64,000 bases of DNA from Blastocatellia bacterium (lineage in GTDB: Bacteria; Acidobacteriota; Blastocatellia; Pyrinomonadales; Pyrinomonadaceae). Both the position numbers and the translations under genes were made by a program. Below the pieces are notes generated by a model. That model did not search any database and was not told where the DNA came from. It saw only the letters and a list, made by a program, of their open reading frames with translations. The stretch covers positions 396,001 through 460,000 of the forward strand of contig PMSM01000010.1 of assembly GCA_003168335.1 (NCBI GenBank). Direction: 5' to 3'. Below, piece by piece: positions 43,568 through 52,915 of the stretch (the stretch's first letter is position 1; each line of letters opens with the position of its first letter).

Positions 43568-46500
43568 TTACTCGTCCATCTGGGCAAGTATACCATCGTT
43601 AAACTGCAGGGAGTACACATGTCGGTCGGTACCCACAGCAAGCCGTCCGTCTGAGCACGCCACGGCATATGCCGGCGAGGCCTGCGGGATTATGAGTGAA
43701 CGCTTTGCCTTCAAATCCCATATCCGCACGCTCAAATCATCGCTCGCCGATACGACAAGGGCGCGATCGCGGTAGGTGCCATAGGCCACTCCCCAGCTAC
43801 CGTCGGTATGGCCAGGCAGCATCGCCACATCGTTCCCATTGTCGGCCTCCCATACCCGGATGGTGCCGTCCGCGCCACTGGCAATTACAATTGTGTGACT
43901 GTCTAGCTCACCGAAGGTGACGTACCGACAGCCACGAGCATGGCCTTGAAGCTGTCGCACACATTCTCCGCTACGTGCGTCCCACAACCAGATACGACGA
44001 TCGGTGCTAGCTGCAGCAATGGTCGGACGATCACCAACCATCCCTAGTGCGACGCCCCAGACACGCTCCCGAGTACCTGTCAGGGTCAGTATCGGGTTGC
44101 CGTCGAATGCATCCCATACCCGAACGCTTCGATCTCGACTTCCGGATACCACAATGGGCCGATCGTCAACGAATCCGCAACAGACGCCCCACACCGTCCG
44201 GGTGTGGCCAGGGAACTCGTTAAGCAGAGAACCGTCCCGCGCGTCCCACACGCGAATGACAGCATCAGCGCCGCCCGAAACGACGGCCGGTCTCCCATCA
44301 AGAACCATGAACGAAACTGCCAGCACTCCGCCAACATGTGCATGCCAGCGAGTGAGTAAGTTGCCTGTCAGTGCGTCGCGGACATGAATCTGCTCATCGA
44401 GGCTGCCACTGATGATGACTCGCAGCTCGTCGATCGCGCCGAAAGCTACGCTGCGGATCGCTCCAGCGTGCACCTCTCGTTCCGCTGGTTCGAATTCGGT
44501 CTCGGGCGCCCACGCCCAGACACTACTACTGATATCCGTCAGAGCATTTTCCGGCGCAATTCTCTGGCCGCTCTGTGCGTCCCAGACGCGAATTGTACGA
44601 TCTGCGCTGCCCGATATGAGGAGCGGGCGCTCTCCGAATTTTGCGAATTCAATCGCGCGCACTCCCCCGCGATGTCCATGCAGCGTGTGGAGGCATTCAC
44701 CCGTGCGACAATCCCACACCCGGATGCTCAAGTCCGCGCTGCCCGAGGCAACGACCGGTGTATCGCCGACCATGCCAAAGCACACACACGTCGCCGCGCC
44801 TGAGTGAAGTTCGAGCCGGTGACGGACCGCCTCCGAGTTTGCGTCCCAAATCCAGACGGACTCGTCGGAGTTTGCGGATGCGACGATCGAGATTCCATCA
44901 ACTTGGCCGAGCGCTACCCCGAGGGCACTGCCCGTTGGCCCAGCTAAGCTCAATAGTCGTTCGCTCGTTCGAGGGTTCCATACGTTCACGGTTCGATCGA
45001 GGCTTCCCGAGACGAGCACGAAGACGCCGTCAATCGTTCCGAACACAAGGCTCGCCAATCCGTCTGAGTGGGCTCTGAACTCGGCAAGAACATCGCCCGT
45101 CGCAGCGTCCCAAGTGCGAATCGAACCGTCGTTGCATCCAACGGCTACAATCGAGGTTTCGCTGCTCACCCCCATCGCGACACAATTAATGGGCACCCGC
45201 CCATCTATCGTCCGAATGCACTCCTTGGACTCTGGATCCCACACGCGCAAAGCACCATCGGCACTCCCGGACACGACCCGCTGGGCCCCTTCCACGGTAC
45301 CTATTGCAACTCCTCGAACGATATCGCGATGGCCTTTCAATTCGGCGATCAGCTCCCCGGTACGCCCGTCCCAAAGCCGCACGCGGTGATCCAGGCCAGA
45401 GCTGGCTATTACGGGGCGTCCCGCGAGGGTGGCCGATGCGAGCCCGACTATCTCACTCGCGTCGACCCTCGATGATGCTTGGAATGGACTTCGTCGTCCT
45501 CGGGCGAATTGGACCGTCCATGGCACCAGCTCGCGCATTTCGTCAAGGGCCACCAGCGCTTCGGGTTCTTCTGTCGCGCACTCGAGCTCTAAATTCGCGA
45601 GACGGCTCCCGATCGCGGTGCCAATACGATCGGCGCCGAGCCTCAGGTATGTGCGCGCGTTGGCTTGAGCTGGCCCGGCACTCCTCGTTGCAACTTGACT
45701 GAGGACCGGCACAAGCCGCGTCGGATCGGCTGCGCCGAGGAATCCAACGTCGAGAACGAGTTCACTCAGCACCTCTCCCTGAGCAGCATGTGCGCCGAGA
45801 TGCCGACGAACGTACGCATTGGCATTCACCCATCCCATTCCCCCACCGCCGGCGAATTTCCACAACTCTCGGGCAATACGCTCCTGGATTTCTCGCTCCG
45901 GCTCGTCCTTAATCAACCCCTTGAAGTACCGGACGAGTTCCTCGTGGTGGAGACGGTATACGGTCTGTTCAGACTCCGCTGATTGGACCAAGTACCACGC
46001 CGCGTTGCGAAGGGTGACCGTTGCGTCCGTGTCACTGAACGCGACTCCCGAGATTGCGGTCGCCACGGCGGCCCAGACTCGATAGCGCGGCAAACCTTCG
46101 CCTTCCGTCCACGCGAGCGCTGTCAGCATATGCCGGACGCGATCCCGAATGCTTGAGGGAATCCGCTGGAGATCTTCGGCGACGACGGACGTGAGGAGGT
46201 CACCACCTTCGGACCCTGGAAGGCGCGATTCCCATCCGGAGTCAAGTGTCAAAGGACCCCGCCGAAGAAGTGCCTGAACCGTCAGCCGAGCGTAGAGGAA
46301 GACGCCGTCGACCCTTCGTGCTACTTCGTTAGCGATAGCGAGCGCGGTACCGTCGCGGCCTACGTATGAAGACCCACTGCGACCATCCGTAAGTCGCGCT
46401 CTCACATACGTAACAATATCGGCATACGCGCTGTCGCGATCGTCCTGCAGATTCCAGACTCGCTCCGGCTCTAGAGCATGCAAAATCGGACCGAAACGCG

Positions 46501-47800
46501 GGCTCGATCCAACCGGCATTCGCGCCCGATCTGGGCGCGTGCCGACTAGCACCTTTACCGCCGGAAGATCGCCGAGGTCGCGGAGAAATTCAGCGATGGA
46601 CACAATATCGCTTCCTACAGCCTCGTCGAGCGCATCGATCAAAATGCATGTCCGCTCCAGCCTGCCCGAGACCAGCGCTAGAACCTCATCTCGGCTGGGC
46701 ACGTTGGCCTCGAACCCGAGACCAGAAGCGACCTCGCCGACGACGGTCTCAAGAGTTTTCTCGCGAGCGTGAATAGCCACGCTTACGCTCCCGATCGGTG
46801 GCGTGCTCTGCGCTGATGGGTCAAAGTCCGGATCGCGACGCGCGACATCCTCACGACTCTTCGGATCCGCGAGCATTGCCACGCGCCCCAGGATTGCGGA
46901 CTTTCCGCTGCCCGGAGGACCGGTCACGACGAATACGCCCGAATGTTCCGTAGTTAGCCAAGCTGCAATTGCGCCGAGTGTTTTCGTGCGACCTACGAAG
47001 TGCCATCCTGTTGCCCCGACCTCGAGTCCCGATGTGGCAACGAGGAAATGTTCCCGGGTTCGTCGGGCTGAGTCAGCGGAGAGCGGGACACGATACGCGA
47101 GATTGGGGAATAGCGGCCCGACATATCCGTGCTCCCGAAACTCGATGAATCGGCCCAGTCGAGAGCTCAGAGCCGATGCCACCTGACGCGGAGGGATTCG
47201 CTTTTCATTTCTCTTCCAGATCACAGGATCCGGATCCGCGAGGATGTCGAGTAGCGTGTCGATCAAGGCACCATCAAAGGCCTCTTCAAGCGATCTCGCC
47301 GAACTTATCACCGACAGCGCGATCCCATCACCCCGTTGGCGTGATATCACCGCGTCTACGTCCGCGGCGAGTCGAGCAGCAGCGGCACCGGAATAGCAGG
47401 CGTCAAAGATTAGCGAAACCTCCCGTGGCTGGCCTTGGGCGATTACCTGCGCTAAATCCGCTGCGGAGAGTCCGCTGCGCGCGGTGAGGTGCCCGCGTTG
47501 CGCTCTGGGTCCTACAATGAAGTGATCGTTTCCAAGTCGCGCGCCATGACCGCACAGGTAGATTAAGATGGAATCGTCAGGACATAGGCGGTGGTGGAGC
47601 AACTGTTCAAGCGCTTCCATGACGTCCGTCGGTGCTGATGTCCCACTGAGGTCGGGCAGGAGATGCAGCATTGAGACAGACAACGCTTTAGCCAAGTGGT
47701 CAAGGCCTTCTCGAAGGCGCGGCAAGTCGGCCCAACTTGAGCTGGATCTGTAATCAAATCCGAATGCGACGAACGATGGTTGACGGGCTAGTTGTCTCAT
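43568..47800 (-). CDS. Caspase-like - STAND NTPase - WD40 protein
   Basis: 1410 residues from the ATG at 47800. Residues 1-240 form a C14-type caspase fold with His85 in 'YLCGHGA' and Cys135 in 'FDACYSG', the catalytic pair. Residues about 265-500 are a STAND/NACHT-like NTPase: 'FVGRTKTLGAI', Walker A 'GPPGSGKS' (294-301), Walker B 'CILIDALDEA'. A helical arm follows. From about residue 850 on, 13 or 14 WD40 repeats (ending in patterns such as IRVWD) make two seven-blade propellers. The design is that of an NLR-like sensor that oligomerises and fires a protease. The ATG overlaps the hydrolase stop (ATGA), so the two are coupled. Confidence 0.88.
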   Translation of the reverse strand: MRQLARQPSFVAFGFDYRSSSSWADLPRLREGLDHLAKALSVSMLHLLPDLSGTSAPTDVMEALEQLLHHRLCPDDSILIYLCGHGARLGNDHFIVGPRAQRGHLTARSGLSAADLAQVIAQGQPREVSLIFDACYSGAAAARLAADVDAVISRQRGDGIALSVISSARSLEEAFDGALIDTLLDILADPDPVIWKRNEKRIPPRQVASALSSRLGRFIEFREHGYVGPLFPNLAYRVPLSADSARRTREHFLVATSGLEVGATGWHFVGRTKTLGAIAAWLTTEHSGVFVVTGPPGSGKSAILGRVAMLADPKSREDVARRDPDFDPSAQSTPPIGSVSVAIHAREKTLETVVGEVASGLGFEANVPSRDEVLALVSGRLERTCILIDALDEAVGSDIVSIAEFLRDLGDLPAVKVLVGTRPDRARMPVGSSPRFGPILHALEPERVWNLQDDRDSAYADIVTYVRARLTDGRSGSSYVGRDGTALAIANEVARRVDGVFLYARLTVQALLRRGPLTLDSGWESRLPGSEGGDLLTSVVAEDLQRIPSSIRDRVRHMLTALAWTEGEGLPRYRVWAAVATAISGVAFSDTDATVTLRNAAWYLVQSAESEQTVYRLHHEELVRYFKGLIKDEPEREIQERIARELWKFAGGGGMGWVNANAYVRRHLGAHAAQGEVLSELVLDVGFLGAADPTRLVPVLSQVATRSAGPAQANARTYLRLGADRIGTAIGSRLANLELECATEEPEALVALDEMRELVPWTVQFARGRRSPFQASSRVDASEIVGLASATLAGRPVIASSGLDHRVRLWDGRTGELIAELKGHRDIVRGVAIGTVEGAQRVVSGSADGALRVWDPESKECIRTIDGRVPINCVAMGVSSETSIVAVGCNDGSIRTWDAATGDVLAEFRAHSDGLASLVFGTIDGVFVLVSGSLDRTVNVWNPRTSERLLSLAGPTGSALGVALGQVDGISIVASANSDESVWIWDANSEAVRHRLELHSGAATCVCFGMVGDTPVVASGSADLSIRVWDCRTGECLHTLHGHRGGVRAIEFAKFGERPLLISGSADRTIRVWDAQSGQRIAPENALTDISSSVWAWAPETEFEPAEREVHAGAIRSVAFGAIDELRVIISGSLDEQIHVRDALTGNLLTRWHAHVGGVLAVSFMVLDGRPAVVSGGADAVIRVWDARDGSLLNEFPGHTRTVWGVCCGFVDDRPIVVSGSRDRSVRVWDAFDGNPILTLTGTRERVWGVALGMVGDRPTIAAASTDRRIWLWDARSGECVRQLQGHARGCRYVTFGELDSHTIVIASGADGTIRVWEADNGNDVAMLPGHTDGSWGVAYGTYRDRALVVSASDDLSVRIWDLKAKRSLIIPQASPAYAVACSDGRLAVGTDRHVYSLQFNDGILAQMDE

Positions 47801-49215
47801 GGATCGGCACACACGAGCACATCGGAAATGGAGTCGGCAACCGTGTTGCTCATCGGATCGGGGCTGACTTGCCAGCGCTTCATGCCATGACTGGTGATGC
47901 GGAGCGTCGCGGAGAACTCCGCGTCCCCAAGGCGGAGTGGTGTACTCTCCACAACATGGCCATCTTCGCTGACCTCGACGATGAGCGCCAGGGACTCGCT
48001 GCCGGAAAGCGCCTTTGCAGTAACGGTCCATTCTTCGCCCGGCGCGACGTATTCGGGGGCGTCAACTATTAGTTCTTCTCCTTCCGCCATCGCTCGGCGG
48101 GGGGCGCCACCAGTGAGGATCCCCATGATTTGCTCCCAAGCACCGGCGGTGTCATGGAGACTCGCATGTCGTCCGTTGACGAACGCGCCACCGCCCCGAT
48201 CCGCCCATTCAGGGGGAATGGCCGACGCGCGCGTTACCGTGCCGTCGCCGCGCAGATGCATCTCGACCGGGCTTCGCCCCTCTAGTCCGGACGCGCCCAC
48301 GGATGCCCAATAGGCAGTCGCTTGCCGATGGCACAGGATCGGCGAATATAAAGGTCGATCGGTGCCGTTTGAGGCAACTGCGGTCGCAATCTCCCGGTGG
48401 AATTCCAGCGCGTGGTCTCTGATGGATTGTGGAAGGCCCGGCACGAGAACGTCGGCGCCAATCTCGGCCAGCGAGTCGAGATTCGCGCCGATACAGGGAT
48501 ATGTTGGTAACAACTCGGCAACAGAGGGAAGGCTCCGAATTAATTCCCCAATCTCAACCGTGACCGCGACCGGGCCGGCCGAGAGGCGAACACCGCCGTT
48601 GGCAATTGCTAAGAGCGCTTTAACGGCTCCTTGATAGGGTGTTGCAATCGTGATCACGCGGGCGGTAAAGCGGTGCGTATCGAGGCATTCTGCGTAGTAC
48701 CGCGCAACGAGCCCACCCATCGAGTGCCCAATCAGGATTAGCTGCGCGGATGGATACATGGCGCGCCGTTCGCGAATCAGGGGCTCCACAAACCTCTGCA
48801 GCCGTGTCGCACTTACTCGGTTCGATTGGCGCCAGTCGTATGGAAAAGCGATCACATCCTGTGCACTGAAGGCATTTTCGAGACGTGCGAGCAGCAGATC
48901 GTATCCATCAAGCAGTGTCCAGAAGCCCGGAATGGCGGTTGCGAGCCGAGCGGGTAGTCCGAACACCAGGGATGAAGGCGGAAACGTTAAGCCTGAGCGC
49001 ATGACGCCGTCCACGAGCGTTCCGTCTTGGTCGCCGTTCTCCCAGTCGCCGTAGGCGCTCGGCCCGAGTGCCAGGTCCTCTGTTAGTCTCGCGCTCAGCC
49101 GTCCAATGCTCCGAACGATTTGCCTAAATCCCCAAGTCTCGCGATCCCGACGGCGCAAACGCGAGCCGAGGATTCCGGGAAGTATTACAACAATATCTCC
49201 GTTGGGAGTTCGCAT
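47797..49215 (-). CDS. LCAT/PGAP1-like alpha/beta hydrolase
   Basis: 472 residues, no signal peptide. The oxyanion segment 'VVILPGILGSRL' opens the fold. 'LILIGHSMGGLVARY' carries the nucleophile elbow (Ser165). 'HLRGDGTVT' gives a candidate acid and 'NGRHASLHD' the His. The last 90 residues form a separate beta-sandwich-like domain ('EYVAPGEEWTVTAKAL'). Lipases of this kind beside STAND sensors are plausible membrane-damaging effectors. It is translationally joined to the caspase-STAND gene downstream. A 153-bp gap separates it from the glycosidase gene upstream. Confidence 0.8.
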   Translation of the reverse strand: MRTPNGDIVVILPGILGSRLRRRDRETWGFRQIVRSIGRLSARLTEDLALGPSAYGDWENGDQDGTLVDGVMRSGLTFPPSSLVFGLPARLATAIPGFWTLLDGYDLLLARLENAFSAQDVIAFPYDWRQSNRVSATRLQRFVEPLIRERRAMYPSAQLILIGHSMGGLVARYYAECLDTHRFTARVITIATPYQGAVKALLAIANGGVRLSAGPVAVTVEIGELIRSLPSVAELLPTYPCIGANLDSLAEIGADVLVPGLPQSIRDHALEFHREIATAVASNGTDRPLYSPILCHRQATAYWASVGASGLEGRSPVEMHLRGDGTVTRASAIPPEWADRGGGAFVNGRHASLHDTAGAWEQIMGILTGGAPRRAMAEGEELIVDAPEYVAPGEEWTVTAKALSGSESLALIVEVSEDGHVVESTPLRLGDAEFSATLRITSHGMKRWQVSPDPMSNTVADSISDVLVCADP

Positions 49216-49368
49216 TTTCAGTCACCAGTTGACACAGGATCAGCGGAAAAACGGATCAACCTTAGAAATGTCACACACGTAAGCTCTGCTTCCCTCTTTC
49301 AACTCACTCAACACGTCGCGATGACGTATTGTCTTTCGATGAGCCGTATGCCTGCTTTGCGATATCAC
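49216..49368. other. 153-bp gap inside the minus-strand operon
   Basis: The largest gap in the 15-kb operon. No gene or strong hairpin is visible. A promoter for the hydrolase/caspase pair could lie here, which would make that pair a separate unit inserted into the biosynthetic operon. Confidence 0.3.
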
Positions 49369-51921
49369 TTAGATTCGCGGAACAACCTCAATAACACCAC
49401 TACTGGATGCGTTGAGCGCAGAGATACGTACGGATGATTCAACGGCTCCATTTCCGAGCGTCCGCAAAACAACACGACGTGGCCGACCGGGCTCAAGCGA
49501 AAACCAAGAATCGTCTGACACCAACTCCGGTCCATAGACACGCACGCCCCACGCAGGACGTGTGGCGGCAACTATCACACTGAGTTCCCCACCCTTCCAC
49601 TCTCCAGTGCCGCGGAGCCCGAGTGTATCAAGCGATTCACGCTGCAGCGAGCGAGGACCCACCCAATGAAAGTGCTGCAGAAGCGGCACATCATCGCTAG
49701 CGATGTGGACGCTGACAACGACAAGTTCGTGGTCTCGCGGTCCGAATCGATAGGCCCAGTTCGCGTCGACGAACCTCCCTAACAATTCCTCGACACCGAT
49801 CCGCTCGACATCTCGGGGGGCTACCACGATATCGCGAGCAGCTTCTGCAGTCCGTGTTCCATTATGTCGGTACATTGCGATGCGCAACGTGCAAGCGAAT
49901 GTCTCCGACTCGTCGTTGGCCAAATGGATGTCGATTCCATCGAGTCCCTCGTCGGTTGTCCACACGGCCCGAGGCAGGCAGACTCGGCGGAGAATCGCCA
50001 GCGCGGGCTTGGCTCTACCCAAAGCGTCCAGCAAGCCCCACCCGCAGCCTGGTGTCAGGTCGGCGGATTGGAGAATGATGACGCCCCTGCATGGCGAGGC
50101 CTTGCGGCGCCATTCACCAACCGTCGCGGCCATTACCTCTCCGGTCAGCACGCGGGAGAGATCGAGGTAAAACTCCGGATCATTGCGTCGCAGCTCGTCC
50201 GGATCAATGTCGTAAACTAGTTGGAAATAGTGATCGCGAACGTCTTCGAAATCCCAACTTACACCGTCATCACGAGGGATGCCGCGCTTCCAAGCAGCCG
50301 AGCCAGGGATGGCACTCTCGGGAGCAGTTCGCGCAACAGTGTCGAGCATATTCTGTTCCGGCACGTTTGCAAAAGCGAGACACTCGCTTGCAAATCGCAC
50401 AGCAGCCGCACGCGCGTCAGTGAGAGGCCTCCTGTAGGCGCCAATCCCGAAGTAGTGCGAAACTCCCGTTGAGACCCGGAATGGCAAGTCCCCACCGAAC
50501 GGAGACGAGGGAATTAGCGGAACTCCCGGACACGTTTCAGCGGCGATCCTCGGCAGTACATCCCGTATGAAGCTAGTTCGGCCAATGTCGGGTGGCAATC
50601 CCAGCATGGATGCCTGCTGCTCGACCTCTGAACCACCGCAAATTACGGCCGTGCTCGCGTGTCGACTCACTCGGGCGAGTTCGCCACTCACCTCCTGAGT
50701 GAGGAGAGTAGCAAACTCTGGATCTTCGGTAGGGTAGTCCATCCTTGCCAGCATCAGGTCTTGCCAGACAAGTAAGCCGAGCGCATCGCACTCATTGTGA
50801 AAGGCGCTATCCTCCCACATTGAGTTTCCTGGGACTCGCACAATGTTCATCCCCGCATCTCTAAGGGTTAATAAGCGGTCTCGGATCTGACTCGGAGAAG
50901 GATCAAAACCGATCGGATCTGCTGGTGTCCAAATCACACCGCGACAGAAGATCGGAACACCAGAAACGACCAACGACAACTCTTGGGCAGCATCGGACCT
51001 CTTGTCAGATGAGACGGTGCGAAATCCCGCCGATACGTCGCGGATACATATCTCGGAGTCATCGAGAGTAAAGATGCGGGCGCTGACGTCGTAGAGATTC
51101 GGAGTGCCATAGGTATGTGGCATCCAAGGAGCGACATCATCGATGCAGAGTTTGGCAGCGATTCGGACTCGTCCGTCAGAGAGCCTGATGACGTCAGCGT
51201 CGCAACTATGTTCGCCAGTCGGCCCTGCTGCGATTAGGCGCGCTGCCACAACCTCGGTCCGTCCGAGTGGTCGAAGAGTGGCTTCGAGGCGTAACTCGCC
51301 AAGCCTGTTATTGAGTGTCGCTGCCCGGGACCATGAATCAACAGCGAGCACCCGACGCCGGACGATAGCTATCCGTCGATAAGGACCCACCACCGGCGGA
51401 CACGGAACACCGGTCAGTCCACGGCCAAGGAGGGTAGTGCGGATATAACGCAACCGCTGGTTCTTTATGCCCGACGCGCGAAAGCGCGGACGGGGACGAG
51501 CGATGTTGAGTGCGGAACTGAGGGAGCGGCAGGAAATCGCCAGTTGGGTACGTCCGCTGCGGAGGACGCTTCGAAGGTCAACAGTATGCCGCGCGAACAT
51601 CGATGGGCTAGCAAGCATGTGCACACCGTTGACGAAGACGTCGGCAATCGTCGCAAGACCATCGAGGGTCAATACAACTTCCTCGTCGTGATCCGGCGGG
51701 GCCACATCGAGCTCACAGAAGAACCACCAGTCGAAGGCATCAAGGTCATCAATTGGATCGCCAACGGCAGAGAGAGCGGACGCGACGGTCCCGGGCACTT
51801 TAACAGCCCACTGACCCCGCGTGGCAGAGCTACCAGGTTCGGCGCGCGCCATGGTCCAACCATCGGAGACGACCTCGACCGAGTGGGTGTCTATGCTCAA
51901 GGCCATGGCGCGGTCATCCAT
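49369..51921 (-). CDS. GH2-family glycosidase (beta-mannosidase-like)
   Basis: About 850 residues from the ATG at 51921, which overlaps the upstream stop by 8 bp. The domain order is that of GH2 exo-beta-mannosidases/glucosaminidases: jelly-roll ('TVASALSAVGDPIDDLDAFDWWF'-type start, key DWWFFCELD), immunoglobulin-like domain, then TIM barrel with 'GMNIVRVPGNSMWEDSAFHNECD' region and 'VICGGSEVEQQ', where the Glu stands in the place of the acid/base of the usual 'GNNE'. No export signal is seen, so it may act on an intracellular glycoside. Its place in a carrier-protein operon is unusual. Confidence 0.75.
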   Translation of the reverse strand: MDDRAMALSIDTHSVEVVSDGWTMARAEPGSSATRGQWAVKVPGTVASALSAVGDPIDDLDAFDWWFFCELDVAPPDHDEEVVLTLDGLATIADVFVNGVHMLASPSMFARHTVDLRSVLRSGRTQLAISCRSLSSALNIARPRPRFRASGIKNQRLRYIRTTLLGRGLTGVPCPPVVGPYRRIAIVRRRVLAVDSWSRAATLNNRLGELRLEATLRPLGRTEVVAARLIAAGPTGEHSCDADVIRLSDGRVRIAAKLCIDDVAPWMPHTYGTPNLYDVSARIFTLDDSEICIRDVSAGFRTVSSDKRSDAAQELSLVVSGVPIFCRGVIWTPADPIGFDPSPSQIRDRLLTLRDAGMNIVRVPGNSMWEDSAFHNECDALGLLVWQDLMLARMDYPTEDPEFATLLTQEVSGELARVSRHASTAVICGGSEVEQQASMLGLPPDIGRTSFIRDVLPRIAAETCPGVPLIPSSPFGGDLPFRVSTGVSHYFGIGAYRRPLTDARAAAVRFASECLAFANVPEQNMLDTVARTAPESAIPGSAAWKRGIPRDDGVSWDFEDVRDHYFQLVYDIDPDELRRNDPEFYLDLSRVLTGEVMAATVGEWRRKASPCRGVIILQSADLTPGCGWGLLDALGRAKPALAILRRVCLPRAVWTTDEGLDGIDIHLANDESETFACTLRIAMYRHNGTRTAEAARDIVVAPRDVERIGVEELLGRFVDANWAYRFGPRDHELVVVSVHIASDDVPLLQHFHWVGPRSLQRESLDTLGLRGTGEWKGGELSVIVAATRPAWGVRVYGPELVSDDSWFSLEPGRPRRVVLRTLGNGAVESSVRISALNASSSGVIEVVPRI

Positions 51922-52915
51922 TCCTGTGAAGGAGGTTCTTGAGGGAGCCCATTGCTTCGCCGTATGCGGCGGCGAGCGGCTCGATTGTCTTTGCCGTCTC
52001 GAATACACGTTGGCGAGCTAGTTTCAGGAGCAGGACTTTAGCACCTTCGACTTGCCGTCGAAGTGCCGCGCTTGCCGTATCGGCCGCCGGGTCGTCGGGC
52101 AATGCCCAGTCGATGAACGACTTCGCCAACTCAAACGCGGCACCAGCCTGCCTAACTGTGGCAAAAGCATAAGCGTGATAATGTTCTTTTGAGCTTCTAA
52201 TAATGGTCGGCAACTCCGCCGCAAGCCATTCTCCAAACATCAACCATGGATTCTTGCTGGGAAGACGTTTCAGCTGACGGCCCAGCATTTCATAAGCGGC
52301 AGCACGCCGGGCCGAGCCGGCCAAAGGCTCACCTGCGTCGAAACGAACAAGTTCTGCGTAAGGCGGCAATTCGTCCGGTGACTCTGCCGCGTTGGCTCTT
52401 AGTAGCTTGCGATAGTCGTTACCTTTGACTTCATGCAGGCCGCGGCCATGAAAGTAGACAAGGCGTTCGGATAACCGGTCGAGGCCGACGATGGCGATCG
52501 CCGTCTTTTGATGAACCTTTTTGTACGAGATGCCTAATGTGGCTGGGAGATAAAATGCATCAACCTCAATGATCATTGAGCGGCCACGCACGAGTTGATC
52601 GTCAATGTGGTTTATTAGATCTCGGTAAATCTGCATCTCGTGTACGTCGATGCCGTACAACAGCTCTAAGTCTGAGGGCAGTGGCTTGAAAAACGTCCAC
52701 TGGTCGCCTTCAAAATCGACTGTGAGGCAGAATGCCATCATTGCGATCGGTTCTAAGGCATGGGCATGCAGCAACTCAATCCACAGGTCTGTGTAGCAAT
52801 TCGTCTCAGGGAACACGCGGGTGCTGCTGTGCAGGGGGTTCGCCAAATAGCTATCCGGATTGAGATGGACAGGGTTATGCACAGACGCCCTCAAGATTGA
52901 GTACTCGACACACAT
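51914..52915 (-). CDS. DUF1839-family protein (putative aminoacyl transferase)
   Basis: 333 residues; a GTG at 52882 would give a start overlapping the upstream gene by only 8 bp. DUF1839 proteins are known companions of amino acid:[carrier protein] ligases. Visible landmarks are a Cys in 'ETNCYTDLWIELLHA', then 'MIIEVDAFYLPAT', 'VHQKTAIAIVGLD' and 'VYFHGRGLHEV'. The same Cys / Asp-x-[YF]YLP / His order occurs in the BtrH-like gene at 42347, so it may share the papain-type fold and transfer the aminoacyl group. That function is inferred. Confidence 0.75.
   Translation of the reverse strand: MCVEYSILRASVHNPVHLNPDSYLANPLHSSTRVFPETNCYTDLWIELLHAHALEPIAMMAFCLTVDFEGDQWTFFKPLPSDLELLYGIDVHEMQIYRDLINHIDDQLVRGRSMIIEVDAFYLPATLGISYKKVHQKTAIAIVGLDRLSERLVYFHGRGLHEVKGNDYRKLLRANAAESPDELPPYAELVRFDAGEPLAGSARRAAAYEMLGRQLKRLPSKNPWLMFGEWLAAELPTIIRSSKEHYHAYAFATVRQAGAAFELAKSFIDWALPDDPAADTASAALRRQVEGAKVLLLKLARQRVFETAKTIEPLAAAYGEAMGSLKNLLHRNG

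Noticed and set aside
44004-47186. Many plus-strand frames of 70-145 residues opposite the caspase/WD40 gene
   Set aside because: They are mirror frames of a GC-rich coding strand with repeated WD40 units; Arg/Ser/Pro-rich composition and no start signals.
47801-48031. N-terminal extension of the caspase protein to 48031
   Set aside because: These 77 residues overlap the hydrolase gene, are Arg/Cys/His-rich, and the ATG at 47800 gives the usual ATGA coupling.
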